From NCBI GenBank assembly GCA_020054495.1, contig JAHWGK010000026.1, positions 1-38,514 on the forward strand: 38,514 nucleotides of DNA. The letters run 5' to 3'. This stretch comes from Thermoplasmata archaeon. GTDB taxonomy: Archaea > Thermoplasmatota > E2 > DHVEG-1. Made by a program: the position numbers and the translations under genes. Each line of letters opens with the position of its first letter. Position 1 is the first letter of the stretch. The notes beneath the pieces are model-generated. The model had not been told where the DNA came from and searched no databases. It was given only the letters and a program-made list of their open reading frames with translations. Below are positions 1-7,592 of the stretch, one piece after another.

Positions 1-1
1 G

Positions 2-496
2 TTATCAAAAGCAGATGTTTTTTTAGGTAGAACAGCTAGACGACAAAATTATGCATTATGGTCATATGCTTGTGATATTATGAATGGTGGTGTAGCCACT
101 GCAAAAACTCATAACTACCCAAATGATAGTTATAACTTTCCTACATGGCTAAAAGAAAAAAAGAGTGTTAAAAGTAACATGGATGTTAGAGATTTTATCG
201 TTAAAAAAATTAGTAGCATATGTCACAACTCAAATAATAAAAGCAAGAATTATCTCTTGTCGTATTTTACTAATATGTTTAGAAATAATACTTATTTTGC
301 GATTAAAATGAAAAATAAATTTGGCTTTGGCGAAGCTGAGATAAAATATTTACTCGGTAAAAGTCATCAGCATAAACTAAAAGAGATTCTCCTTTCCCAT
401 GAGCCAATTATTACTAAACCAGCTCAAGAAGATTCCACTGGATCTGTTGAAAAAGATAAAAAAGAGAATTTGCAACAAAGTCTATTTGATTTTTGA
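2..496 (+). CDS. rfcL: Replication factor C large subunit, C-terminal part (5' end outside window)
   Basis: The frame is open from base 2 without needing a start, so the N-terminal AAA+ part lies outside the window. The visible stretch begins LSKADVFLGRTARRQNYALW and continues into a helical region like the collar domain of the archaeal clamp-loader large subunit, which opens the PCNA ring on DNA. After a charged linker the protein ends in QQSLFDF, a PCNA-interacting (PIP) box of the kind found at the end of archaeal RfcL. The PIP box is the last thing before the stop. The 3' end overlaps the convergent membrane-protein gene by 15 bp. Family assignment rests on recalled RfcL C-terminal patterns; the ATPase motifs cannot be seen here. 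Confidence 0.82.
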   Translation, partial: LSKADVFLGRTARRQNYALWSYACDIMNGGVATAKTHNYPNDSYNFPTWLKEKKSVKSNMDVRDFIVKKISSICHNSNNKSKNYLLSYFTNMFRNNTYFAIKMKNKFGFGEAEIKYLLGKSHQHKLKEILLSHEPIITKPAQEDSTGSVEKDKKENLQQSLFDF

Positions 497-1276
497 TTTC
501 ATATCTTCAAGTTGTTTCATTGCTTCTACAGCTTCCTGTTTGTATTGCTCTTTTAGTTTATGATAAGTATCGTCTGATATCTGCTTTGATCTATGTTGTT
601 TTTCAATATCTTTTAGTAAAGACATAAGAAGTGTCTTTTTTGTATTGAGAAGCTCTTCAGATCCACCTGTTATTTCTTTTTTCTTTGAAGTTTTTTGTTT
701 TTTTGACGAAGACAATAAAGCCATGAGTAAAAGTATGATTAGGATGGCTATTATTATATAATACCAAGTTGGAATAGTCTCAATTTTTTCTGTTTCAATT
801 ATTGTTTGGTCTTGTTGTAAAGCAACATTAAGTGAACTTCCTGCTATAAGGTTACTACCGGTGTATATCTCTGTTCCATCAAATGTGATTGATATCAAAG
901 TTGTATTATATTGAAATATTTTTTCAAATTCATCTGTATCTTTGTCTAAGGTATATCTTATTTCGATATAGTTTGCAGATGTTAGCCCTAATTCAGTTAA
1001 ATTAAATGAATATGTATTAGTTGATGGAGATATAGTAATAACAGAGTCGTTAATAACAAAGCTAATATCTCTATGTCCACTTTGAATCCATATAAGAATT
1101 ATATCACCTGAGTCTGTATCTATTGTTATTTTTTCAACAACAGAGATAGAATCATCATTTGTTGTTAATTCTATATTGTAGGTTTCTGTGTTAATATCTT
1201 GTCCATGTGCTATGATTGTACAGCCTGAAATAATCATTAAAATAGCTATTGATATTATAGTTAGTTTCCTCATCAT
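482..1276 (-). CDS. Membrane-anchored lipoprotein-like protein with C-terminal cytoplasmic coil
   Basis: The protein has 264 residues. It starts with a hydrophobic signal followed by a lipobox-like ISGC (Cys at residue 19), then a beta-rich outer domain of about 140 residues. One membrane span lies near residues 170-190 (WYYIIIAILIILLLMALL). A Lys-rich stop-transfer follows, then a charged C-terminal helical segment (about 210-264) resembling short SHOCT-type tails. The ATG at 1276 is followed at once by a second ATG at 1273; a GGGGAG Shine-Dalgarno sits 3 or 6 nt upstream, so 1273 may be the real start. The architecture (signal, outer domain, span, small cytoplasmic tail) resembles the gene at 10608-11393, but without a clear HTH. 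Function unknown. Confidence 0.75.
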   Translation of the reverse strand: MMRKLTIISIAILMIISGCTIIAHGQDINTETYNIELTTNDDSISVVEKITIDTDSGDIILIWIQSGHRDISFVINDSVITISPSTNTYSFNLTELGLTSANYIEIRYTLDKDTDEFEKIFQYNTTLISITFDGTEIYTGSNLIAGSSLNVALQQDQTIIETEKIETIPTWYYIIIAILIILLLMALLSSSKKQKTSKKKEITGGSEELLNTKKTLLMSLLKDIEKQHRSKQISDDTYHKLKEQYKQEAVEAMKQLEDMKSKIK

Positions 1277-1432
1277 AATCTCCCCACAGGGGCATATTTC
1301 TAGTTATTTATGTATTTTTCTAAAAAAGTAATGTCGACATAATATTTTTTCTAAATTATCAGCTTTTATTTGTTCTTGAGACTTAAATTAACGAAAGATG
1401 TAAAAGTATGTTGTTTATTATCAGGTTCAATC

Positions 1433-1858
1433 ATGAAAATTAGAAACATTCAACTTAAATCAATAGAGGCCAGACGGTATATCAATCGAAATGAACGCCC
1501 AAAGCAGGTTCGGATTGATCATAATAGTGCCGTTACTCTTATATCTGATATTAAGACTACAGAGGCTTTAATTGATTTTCAGTATACTGCAAGCTATGGC
1601 CCAGTAGGTATGATTAAACTTGAAGGATCTCTGTTATATGAAAGCGATGACGCAAAGAAAATATCAAGTGAATGGAAAAAAACTCGTAAAATGCCTAACC
1701 AAATTGCAAGTCATATTCATACTGCTGTAATGCATACATGTGTGCCAGAGGCAGTTAGTATTGCAAAAGATCTTGGTCTTCCACCACCAATTCCTCTTCC
1801 ACAGGTACGACTTGGCACGACTCCTGAAAAAGGACTAGCTGGACCAGAAGTTGCTTAG
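1433..1858 (+). CDS. Conserved archaeal protein, possibly SecB-like fold
   Basis: The product has 141 residues from the ATG at 1433. A TTG-initiated extension from 1370 is possible but adds residues of no recognisable character. A beta-rich middle is followed by a helix and a Pro-rich tail (LGLPPPIPLPQV), the order seen in SecB-type chaperones, where the C-terminal part also has a helix leading into a proline-containing strand. SecB-like archaeal proteins have been proposed, but I match only the overall pattern, not a motif. The product looks soluble, with no signal or membrane span. It is co-oriented with pyrH 64 bp downstream, though pyrH has its own TATA-like element. Treat as hypothetical with a fold-level suggestion. 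Confidence 0.6.
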   Translation: MKIRNIQLKSIEARRYINRNERPKQVRIDHNSAVTLISDIKTTEALIDFQYTASYGPVGMIKLEGSLLYESDDAKKISSEWKKTRKMPNQIASHIHTAVMHTCVPEAVSIAKDLGLPPPIPLPQVRLGTTPEKGLAGPEVA

Positions 1859-1890
1859 ATAAGATATTCTTTCATTTTTACTTTGATAAT

Positions 1891-1900
1891 CTAAATAAAT
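1891..1900 (+). promoter_or_regulatory. TATA-like box of pyrH
   Basis: CTAAATAAAT lies 23-32 bp upstream of the ATG at 1923. That is the distance expected if the pyrH transcript begins at or next to the start codon. It favours 1923 over the upstream in-frame ATG at 1902. Confidence 0.5.
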
Positions 1901-1922
1901 CATGTTTGCATACTATTTTCCA

Positions 1923-2597
1923 ATGGAATCAATAGTTATCTCAATTGGTGGGTCAGTTATACTTTCTGAAGATGCAAACATTTCTTTTTTTAATGAATTA
2001 AAAACTTTGTTAAAAAAACTAAGTAAAGATTTCAAATTATATCTAGTAGTTGGAGGAGGAAAAACTGCTAGGGCCTACATAAATTTTGGTAGAAAGTTAG
2101 ATTTTGAAGAGAATATACTTGATGCGATAGGAATAGATGTAACAAAAGTTAATGCAAAACTATTAGCAAATATTCTTGAAATATCCAACAAGAAAATACC
2201 TAATACAACTGATGAAGCTAAAGAATTAAAAAATCCAATTATAGTAATGGGTGGAACGACTCCAGGACATAGCACTGACATGGTTGGTGCAGAACTTGCA
2301 GAAAAATTAGATGCATCTAAATTTATCATCGCCACCAATGTAGATGGAGTATATGATAAAGATCCAAATAAGTTCAAAGATGCAAAACAAATTAAGGAGG
2401 TTACGATAAGACAGTTAATAGATGAATATGGTATTGAATGGAGTGCCGCTGGTAAAAACATCGTAATTGATGGCCCAGCTTTAGAAATTATTAATAGAGC
2501 GAAAATCCCTACTTTTGTTTTAAATGGTAAACGACTAGATCAATTAGAAAAAGCAATAACTAATCAACAATTTGATGGGACAATAATCAAAATATAG
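1923..2597 (+). CDS. pyrH: Uridylate kinase (UMP kinase)
   Basis: The enzyme phosphorylates UMP to UDP with ATP in pyrimidine nucleotide synthesis, in the cytoplasm. It has 224 residues, normal for the archaeal family of the amino acid kinase fold. Visible motifs are the N-terminal SIGGSV glycine loop (residues 7-12), LVVGGGKTARAYI (41-53), DAIGIDVTKVNA (67-78), the GGTTPGHSTDM acceptor loop (110-120) and NVDGVYDKDPNK (139-150). The start at 1923 gives the usual MxSIVISIGG N-terminus; the ATG at 1902 would add seven aromatic residues that do not fit the family. The gene converges on ftsZ with 22 bp between the stops. Confidence 0.95.
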   Translation: MESIVISIGGSVILSEDANISFFNELKTLLKKLSKDFKLYLVVGGGKTARAYINFGRKLDFEENILDAIGIDVTKVNAKLLANILEISNKKIPNTTDEAKELKNPIIVMGGTTPGHSTDMVGAELAEKLDASKFIIATNVDGVYDKDPNKFKDAKQIKEVTIRQLIDEYGIEWSAAGKNIVIDGPALEIINRAKIPTFVLNGKRLDQLEKAITNQQFDGTIIKI

Positions 2598-2619
2598 AAA
2601 AAGAAAAAAGGTTGTTTGA

Positions 2620-3732
2620 TTATCGTACAAAGTCGATATCAAACTTTGAGCTTGCTACTGCTTTTACCGGAATCTGTTCTGCAACAGAAGCGCTTTTTGG
2701 ACCAAGTAAATTTGGTGATTGTACTCCAGTCATTATTGCCATAACTCTACATTTACCTTTAAACTCTGGAGCTACTCTTGCACCAAGTATTACATTTGAA
2801 TAACAATCTAAATCCTGGGTAAGCGATTTAGCAACATCCTGGACATACTTTAGGCTCATATTTGGCCCACCGGTTATGTGAACAAGTGCTCCGTTTGCTC
2901 CTGTATAATCAACGTTAAGCAGTGGATGATTAAGCGCTTCCTGAACGATTGTATCTACACCTGCGTCCTCTTCTGCTTCGCCCCATAGCATAACAGATAA
3001 TCCACCCTGAGACATAATGGTTTTCATATCTGCATAATCCAAGTTAATGAGAGAAGGAACAGTAATTGTTTCAGAAAGACCTTTTACGGTTTCTGCTATC
3101 ATTTGGTCCATAACAGAAAACGCCTGATTTATTGGCAAATTGGGGACAAACTCAAGTAGTCTGTTGTTGTCAAGAACAACAGTGCTATCTGCTTTTACAC
3201 GAAGTGAGTCGAGCCCCTCATCTGCTTTGATGAGCCTTGCCCTTTCAACATTAAACGGCGTTGAAACCATACAGGTTACAACCGCGTTATGTTTCCTAGC
3301 AATTTCAGCAACTACTGGGGCGGAGCCAGTTCCAGTACCACCACCCATACCAGCAGTAATAAATACGAGATCAGAACCCTTTATCAAATCCTCAATTTCA
3401 TGACTAGATTCACGTGCAGCACGTTCTGCAACGTCAGGAAAACCACCAGCGCCAAGGCCACGAGTTATTCTCCCACCGATAAGCAATTTATGGTCTGCTT
3501 CCACCAAATCTAGTGCTTGCTTGTCTGTATTGATAGCGATTGTATCTGCACCTTTAACACCAAGCTTGTTTAATCTGGTTATTGTATTTCCACCAGCACC
3601 ACCACAACCAATAATTGTTATCCGTGGGGTACCAAACATTTCTTCATCAATAAATACTAATCTACTTTCTTCCTCGGTTTTATTTTCTATCGCATTTTCA
3701 ATAAAAGATTCCATGTTCTTATTTTTACTCAT
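2620..3732 (-). CDS. ftsZ: Cell division protein FtsZ
   Basis: This is the tubulin-like GTPase that polymerises into the division ring. In its 370 residues one sees [12 protein letters not shown] (39-50), the tubulin signature GGGTGTGS (129-136) and the T7 loop NLDYADMK (229-236) that completes GTP hydrolysis in the neighbouring subunit. The C-terminal tail ends [10 protein letters not shown], a short conserved-looking peptide where FtsZ proteins bind partners. The ATG at 3732 has a strong GGAGG 6 nt upstream (TAGGAGGAATGGTATG), so this mRNA has a leader. The RHH gene lies 94 bp upstream on the same strand, and the leader carries a 10-bp hairpin and a two-block repeat shared with a candidate sRNA near 26.9 kb. 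Confidence 0.97.
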   Translation of the reverse strand: MSKNKNMESFIENAIENKTEEESRLVFIDEEMFGTPRITIIGCGGAGGNTITRLNKLGVKGADTIAINTDKQALDLVEADHKLLIGGRITRGLGAGGFPDVAERAARESSHEIEDLIKGSDLVFITAGMGGGTGTGSAPVVAEIARKHNAVVTCMVSTPFNVERARLIKADEGLDSLRVKADSTVVLDNNRLLEFVPNLPINQAFSVMDQMIAETVKGLSETITVPSLINLDYADMKTIMSQGGLSVMLWGEAEEDAGVDTIVQEALNHPLLNVDYTGANGALVHITGGPNMSLKYVQDVAKSLTQDLDCYSNVILGARVAPEFKGKCRVMAIMTGVQSPNLLGPKSASVAEQIPVKAVASSKFDIDFVR

Positions 3733-3748
3733 ACCATTCCTCCTACAT

Positions 3749-3814
3749 GCTGGTAGTTTGAAGGGCGCCCATCCCTAGACGCCCTTCAATAGGGGTGCAT
3801 CCCATCCCCTCCTA
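3749..3814 (-). promoter_or_regulatory. ftsZ leader element: hairpin plus two blocks complementary to a candidate sRNA
   Basis: On the plus strand this segment holds GCTGGTAGTTT (3749-3759), a perfect 10-bp inverted repeat TTGAAGGGCG / CGCCCTTCAA (3758-3767 and 3780-3789, 12-nt loop), and GTGCATCCCATCCCCTCCTA (3795-3814). Both outer blocks recur exactly at 26858-26868 and 26877-26896, with only 8 nt between them there. In the ftsZ mRNA (minus strand) the blocks are the reverse complement of that candidate sRNA. A TATA-like TAAAATATA (about 3812-3820, minus) overlaps the far end, so transcripts starting there would contain only part of the 20-nt block; read-through from the RHH gene would contain all of it. 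Confidence 0.6.
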
Positions 3815-3826
3815 TATTTTAGACAG

Positions 3827-4054
3827 TTATTTTCTCATGTAAGGTTCAATGGATTCAACTGCAAGTTCTAATTCTTGCACTTTTTTGATTTTCTCTGCCT
3901 TTTCAATTATGTTGTTGGCATAGTTTTTAATAAAATCATTTACTGCATGACGAATGACCTCAGAACGAGTTGCAAACTCACCCGCTCGGACAAATAAATC
4001 TATCGAGTGGATGTTACGCTGAGGTAGTCTTATCGTTATGCGTTGTGTTTCCAT
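3827..4054 (-). CDS. Ribbon-helix-helix (CopG-type) regulator upstream of ftsZ, CdrS-like
   Basis: The product is a small DNA-binding protein of 75 residues. The N-terminal METQRITIRLPQRNI supplies the RHH beta strand, followed by two helices (HSIDLFVRAGEF, then SEVIRHAVNDFIKNYA) and a charged C-terminal helix. The ATG at 4054 is chosen because GAGGAG lies 4 nt upstream; an ATG at 4081 would add nine residues and pass through the ribosome site. In haloarchaea the RHH protein CdrS is encoded with ftsZ2 and regulates division genes; the same pairing here suggests, by inference, a CdrS-type role. The region upstream is full of palindromic TTTGT/ACAAA half-sites, consistent with autoregulation. 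Confidence 0.82.
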   Translation of the reverse strand: METQRITIRLPQRNIHSIDLFVRAGEFATRSEVIRHAVNDFIKNYANNIIEKAEKIKKVQELELAVESIEPYMRK

Positions 4055-4083
4055 TTTACTCCTCACATATACATATGCCAAAC

Positions 4084-4147
4084 TGACATCATTTGTTGGT
4101 CAAACTGGTATTGAACAAATGACAAGTGACATCTTTTGTCTGACAAA
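4084..4147. promoter_or_regulatory. Cluster of inverted and direct repeats, probable operator of the RHH gene
   Basis: Just upstream of the RHH gene are TCATTTGTT (4089-4097) and its exact inverse AACAAATGA (4114-4122). There is also a 13-bp palindrome TTTGTCTGACAAA (4135-4147), and a direct repeat TGACATCATTTGTT / TGACATCTTTTGTC at 4084 and 4127 (12 of 14 identical, 43 bp apart). Repeated half-sites on one face of the helix are typical of RHH operators. The 9-bp inverted repeat could also fold in a leader RNA. Confidence 0.55.
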
Positions 4148-4228
4148 CGTAGAAATGAATGTGCCGTTCAGTTTAAATAATTTTCGCTATTTCAAGCGGG
4201 TAAATATACAGATGTATATGCAAAAGTT

Positions 4229-4852
4229 TTAGACCCCTGCAATATGCCCAAATGCTACAGTTCCAGAAATTTTTTCAATCTTAACTTTAACTGAAGATCC
4301 TTTGATAGCCCCAGCAACATAAACTATATATTTATCAAAATAAGCAATCCCATCTCCTTTTTTACCAATATCCTTGATTGTTAAATCGTATGTCATACCT
4401 TCCTTCAAGGTTTCAGATGGTTGCTGCACAATTTTCTTTTTTCGTGATTTAATAGAACGAAAAGCCCCACATGCATCACATCTAATTAGTGTGGTTCTCC
4501 CCTGTTTAACTAAATGTGTATCAGGTCTATTACACTCAGAGCAAATTACAAATGCATCGATATATTCCTTCAGTTTATCCTGAATACTTTTAGCAGGTAT
4601 TTTGCCTTGAAATACAATCCTACTACCTTCAAGTTCACCGGCTGTGCCTAAACCGCCTAAAAGGAATTTTAGGATAAGATCCGAATCACGGTTAACCGCA
4701 TCAGATATCTTGTCAAAATTTTTAATAACAGTTGTATTGCCCTCATAAAATATTTCTGCCTTTGGCAACTTAAATCTATCTTCAATTACTTCTTTCTCTG
4801 GAGAACTATCAATAACTCTTTTTAATAATTCCTTGTAATTTAACTCTGACAT
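4229..4852 (-). CDS. Translation initiation factor aIF2 subunit beta fused to a TRAM domain
   Basis: The protein is 207 residues long. Residues about 1-100 form the aIF2/aIF5 core. Residues 101-140 carry the zinc ribbon with CSEC (Cys104, Cys107) and CDAC (Cys125, Cys128). Residues about 151-207 are a TRAM domain (GMTYDLTIKDIGKKGDGIAY through VKVKIEKISG), a small RNA-binding barrel. aIF2 beta joins aIF2 alpha and gamma to bring initiator Met-tRNA to the ribosome. The minimal subunit is about 135-140 residues, so the TRAM part is an added module that probably contacts RNA. The gamma subunit gene lies 0.9 kb away on the opposite strand. Confidence 0.92.
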   Translation of the reverse strand: MSELNYKELLKRVIDSSPEKEVIEDRFKLPKAEIFYEGNTTVIKNFDKISDAVNRDSDLILKFLLGGLGTAGELEGSRIVFQGKIPAKSIQDKLKEYIDAFVICSECNRPDTHLVKQGRTTLIRCDACGAFRSIKSRKKKIVQQPSETLKEGMTYDLTIKDIGKKGDGIAYFDKYIVYVAGAIKGSSVKVKIEKISGTVAFGHIAGV

Positions 4853-4949
4853 GCCGTCAAGGGCTAATACAATAACTATCTAAAAAACTTCCGTTGAAAA
4901 AATTAAACCCCCTCTATGCCCAATTTTTCAAAAAATAAATAATCTTTTC

Positions 4950-5087
4950 TTAATATTTAATAACAATGGGTTTTGATTTCATACCCATAACAAGCATTCC
5001 TTCTTTCATTGCTTTTTCAGCAACTTCTGTTTTTTTTGTATAAACCTTGCTATTTCCTTTCTGCCAATACCAAATGAACTCAGACAT
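4950..5087 (-). CDS. Small conserved-looking protein of 45 residues
   Basis: This short frame runs MSEFIWYWQKGNSKVYTKKT, then a helix of alternating charge with several Met, ending KPIVIKY and TAA. The ATG at 5087 is preceded by GGGGGAGAGT, a strong Shine-Dalgarno 4-5 nt upstream. The sequence is not low-complexity, has aromatic residues at the N-terminus and a basic strand at the end, and sits alone in a 440-bp gap, which supports a real gene. It reads toward the aIF2 beta gene with 97 bp between them. No family recognised; a small RNA- or ribosome-associated protein is only a guess. Confidence 0.6.
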   Translation of the reverse strand: MSEFIWYWQKGNSKVYTKKTEVAEKAMKEGMLVMGMKSKPIVIKY

Positions 5088-5194
5088 ACTCTCCCCCATA
5101 ATTATACAATCTGTAGCTTAATACTATTAATAACTAGTTTAAATATTTTTTTATTTTCCAAGGTCAGTAATGTTGTAACTGTTATACTATTCTT

Positions 5195-5244
5195 ACATAT
5201 TAACAAAACACATATTAACAAAAAGCTATTAATATACAATATAG
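5195..5244 (+). promoter_or_regulatory. Promoter region of the eS6 operon with a tandem 15-bp repeat
   Basis: ACATATTAACAAAA occurs twice in tandem (5195-5208 and 5210-5223). It is followed by the TATA-like TTAATATACA (about 5229-5238) and a leader of roughly 30 nt with GGAG 8 nt before the eS6 start. The rest of the gap 5088-5293 is AT-rich and shows no further gene. Confidence 0.45.
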
Positions 5245-5293
5245 TTACCGAGAAAAAGCTAAAGCTAAAAATTAGTCTAATGGAGAAACCAAT

Positions 5294-5725
5294 ATGGTAG
5301 AGTTCAAAGTAGTAGTAAATGATATAAAAAATGGTAAATCACATCAAGTTCAAGTTAGTGGACATCATGCTAACTCATTGATAGGTAAAAAAATTGGCGA
5401 CGAAGTTGATGGTATATTCATTTCCCTTCCAGGCTATAAATTGCAGATAACTGGCGGAACTGACAAAGATGGATTTTCAATGAGATCTGATCTTCCTGGG
5501 ATGGGTCGAAGAAGACTCCTTTTAAGCAAGAGTAAGGGTTTTAAATCAAGGGAAAATGGGATGCGAAAGAAAAAATCGGTTAGGGGAAATACAGTAAACC
5601 AGGATGTCGTACAGATAAATATGAAGGTAGTAAAATATAGCTCTAAATCCATAGATAAGCTCATTAAAAAAGAAGAAATTAAAGAAAAAGATGAAAAAGC
5701 AGTAAAAGAAGAGGAGCAAGAATGA
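5294..5725 (+). CDS. rps6e: Small ribosomal subunit protein eS6
   Basis: The product has 143 residues and matches the archaeal/eukaryal S6e core: an N-terminal beta barrel ([20 protein letters not shown]), [10 protein letters not shown], the [20 protein letters not shown] region (residues 50-69) and the basic [15 protein letters not shown] segment. The last 25 residues are an acidic, Lys/Glu-rich tail, longer than needed for the core. The GGAG site 8 nt upstream supports the start. Its TGA overlaps the ATG of the aIF2 gamma gene (ATGA), so the two are translationally coupled, an order common in archaea. Confidence 0.95.
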   Translation: MVEFKVVVNDIKNGKSHQVQVSGHHANSLIGKKIGDEVDGIFISLPGYKLQITGGTDKDGFSMRSDLPGMGRRRLLLSKSKGFKSRENGMRKKKSVRGNTVNQDVVQINMKVVKYSSKSIDKLIKKEEIKEKDEKAVKEEEQE

Positions 5726-6963
5726 GTCTGCCGAATCAGCCTGAGATAAATATTGGTATGATTGGTCATGTTGACCATGGAAAAACAACTTTGACGCAAA
5801 GACTTACGGGTAAATGGGCTGATGAGCATTCCGAGGAGCTTAAAAGAGGAATCTCGATAAAACTTGGGTATGCGGATACTTCTTTTTACAAATGTCCAAA
5901 TTGTGAAGCGCCTCAATGCTATTGCACAAAAAATAAATGTCCGTCATGCGGAGGTACTGCTAAATTACTTCGTGTTGTTTCTTTTGTTGATGCACCAGGC
6001 CATGAGACATTGATGGCTATTATGCTTTCTGGTGCAGCTATTATGGATGGCGCTGTGCTGGTTATTGCTGCAAACGAACTTTGTCCACAGCCACAAACTA
6101 GAGAACATTTAGTAGCTCTTGACTTAGCTGGGATTAATAATATAGTAATAGTTCAAAATAAAATAGATCTTGTATCTGAAAAAAATGCAATCAAAAACTA
6201 TGAGCAGATTTTAAAATTTATAAAAGGCACATGTGCCGAGGGCGCACCAATCATTCCTGTTAGTGCTCATCAAGATATCAATATTGATGTTCTAATTAAA
6301 GCAATGCAAGATCATATTCCAACCCCTGATAGAGACCTTGAGAAACCTCCACTCATGTATATTGCTAGAAGCTTTGATATCAATAAACCAGGATCAAGAC
6401 CTGGTGTACTCAAGGGAGGTATTGTTGGTGGGGCACTTATTCAGGGTGTTTTTAAACAAGGCGAGGAGATTGAGATAGCTCCTGGGAGAAAAATTGAAAT
6501 TGAAGGTAGAAAAACTTTGGAAACCATTGCAACTACAGCTAGTTCCTTGATTACTGGTGGTAAATCTGTTAAAGAGGCCACCCCTGGTGGGCTGATTGCA
6601 ATAGGTACAGAGCTTGATCCAGCTAGGACAAAATCAGATTCTTATGCTGGTAGGATTGTTGGTAGAGTAGGAGAGTTACCTCCGACAATGGATAAGTTTA
6701 TTTTGTCTATAAATTTATTAAAGAGAGCAGTAGGAACTGTTGAAGAAAAAAACGTTGAACCTATAAAAACAAATGAACCGCTGATGCTTACGATTGGTAC
6801 AGCTACCACAGTTGGAATTGTATCAGAATTTCATGGTGAAAAAATTGGGGTAAAATTGAAGCTACCAGTTTGTGCTAATGAAGGGCAAAGAATAGCTATA
6901 AGTAGAAGGATTGACGGTAGATGGCATCTGATAGGCTACGGCGCGATCGAGATGGAAAAATAG
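5722..6963 (+). CDS. Translation initiation factor aIF2 subunit gamma
   Basis: This is the GTPase subunit of aIF2, which carries initiator Met-tRNA to the small subunit. It is 413 residues, full length. Visible motifs are the P-loop GHVDHGKT (15-22), the switch region around [15 protein letters not shown] (36-50), a zinc knuckle with CPNC, CYC and CPSC (58-76), DAPGHE (90-95) and NKID (146-149), followed by two beta-barrel domains. It overlaps eS6 by 4 bp upstream and the PIN gene by 43 bp downstream, forming a three-gene operon often conserved in archaea. Confidence 0.97.
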   Translation: MSLPNQPEINIGMIGHVDHGKTTLTQRLTGKWADEHSEELKRGISIKLGYADTSFYKCPNCEAPQCYCTKNKCPSCGGTAKLLRVVSFVDAPGHETLMAIMLSGAAIMDGAVLVIAANELCPQPQTREHLVALDLAGINNIVIVQNKIDLVSEKNAIKNYEQILKFIKGTCAEGAPIIPVSAHQDINIDVLIKAMQDHIPTPDRDLEKPPLMYIARSFDINKPGSRPGVLKGGIVGGALIQGVFKQGEEIEIAPGRKIEIEGRKTLETIATTASSLITGGKSVKEATPGGLIAIGTELDPARTKSDSYAGRIVGRVGELPPTMDKFILSINLLKRAVGTVEEKNVEPIKTNEPLMLTIGTATTVGIVSEFHGEKIGVKLKLPVCANEGQRIAISRRIDGRWHLIGYGAIEMEK

Positions 6964-7325
6964 TAATTCTTGATAGTAGTGCTGTGATGATGCTTTTTGA
7001 GTTCTCTATTAATTTAGAGGATGAACTAACACGTTTGCTTGGGAGATTCCAAATTCTTATTCCAAGCCCTATTCTCAAAGAATTGAAATTCTTATCAGAA
7101 CATGGAAAAGGAAAAAAGAGACTTATTGCAAAACCAGCTTTAGAGCTAATAAAGAAATATGAAATAATTGGTGAGAATGGAGCTGCAGATGATTCAGTTC
7201 TTCTTTTAGCACAGAAATTTAATGGCATAGTTGTCACAAATGATCGTGATCTAAGAAAAAGAGTTAAAGAAGCATCTTTACATAACATATATTTACGTGG
7301 AAAAAGTAGGCTTACATTAGAATAA
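6921..7325 (+). CDS. PIN-domain protein (probable rRNA-processing endonuclease of the Fcf1/Utp24-like type)
   Basis: The protein has 134 residues with the PIN acidic set: Asp18 ([10 protein letters not shown]), Glu54 (PSPILKELK), Asp90/Asp91 (GAADDSVL) and Asp108/Asp110 ([10 protein letters not shown]), which would bind metal for RNA cleavage. The start at 6921 lies inside the aIF2 gamma gene; no good later start exists before the first catalytic Asp, so the 43-bp overlap is accepted. Archaeal PIN proteins in this operon position have been compared with eukaryotic Fcf1/Utp24; a toxin role is unlikely because no antitoxin is adjacent. The exact substrate is inferred, not visible. Confidence 0.85.
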   Translation: MASDRLRRDRDGKIVILDSSAVMMLFEFSINLEDELTRLLGRFQILIPSPILKELKFLSEHGKGKKRLIAKPALELIKKYEIIGENGAADDSVLLLAQKFNGIVVTNDRDLRKRVKEASLHNIYLRGKSRLTLE

Positions 7326-7342
7326 TTTGTACCATTTAGAAA

Positions 7343-7354
7343 GTTTTTATAAAC
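7343..7354 (+). promoter_or_regulatory. TATA box of tRNA-Met
   Basis: GTTTTTATAAAC is centred about 32 bp before the first tRNA base, in the right place for a tRNA precursor with a short 5' leader. Confidence 0.55.
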
Positions 7355-7380
7355 AGGGTCAACATTCAGCATTTTATCTT

Positions 7381-7495
7381 GTCGGGGTGGCTCAGCCTGG
7401 TTAGAGCGCCTGACTCATAAGCTCAGCTAAAGGGTTCGTATTTAGCCTTGCGCTAAGATATCAGGAGGTCGCGGGTTCAGATCCCGCCCCCGACA
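7381..7495 (+). tRNA. tRNA-Met (CAT), elongator type, with a 40-nt intron
   Basis: The acceptor stem GTCGGGG (7381-7387) pairs with CCCCGAC (7488-7494), with A7495 as discriminator; no CCA is encoded. The D arm is GCTC...GAGC. The anticodon stem is CCTGA (7409-7413) with TCAGG (7461-7465), and the loop is CTCATAA with anticodon CAT at 7416-7418. The T arm is GCGGG TTCAGAT CCCGC (7471-7487). An insert of about 40 nt (7420/7421-7459/7460) lies at the canonical 37/38 position and has its own GCTAAA/TTTAGC stem, as expected for a bulge-helix-bulge intron. The G1-C72 pair and overall form suit elongator Met; a tRNA-Ile2 with modified C34 cannot be excluded. Confidence 0.93.
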
Positions 7496-7592
7496 CTTAT
7501 AAAAGAGGTTAAGCTGCCACTTGTAATTTTTAATTTTATTTCAGCTATTTTTTTAATAAATAATTAATAAAAAAAGAGAAAAAAAAAGATTT

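Noticed and set aside
2075-2461. 128-codon minus-strand open frame inside pyrH
   Set aside because: Antisense shadow of a clearly coding gene; hydrophobic Ser/Leu-rich composition typical of antisense frames.
5434-5916. 160-codon minus-strand open frame across eS6 and aIF2 gamma
   Set aside because: Antisense shadow of two conserved genes; Phe/Ser-rich low-information sequence.
6921-7325. PIN gene as a VapC toxin
   Set aside because: Its place behind aIF2 gamma without an antitoxin fits the conserved housekeeping PIN protein better.
6896-7372. 158-codon minus-strand open frame across the PIN gene
   Set aside because: Antisense of the PIN protein, whose catalytic acidic residues are intact on the plus strand.
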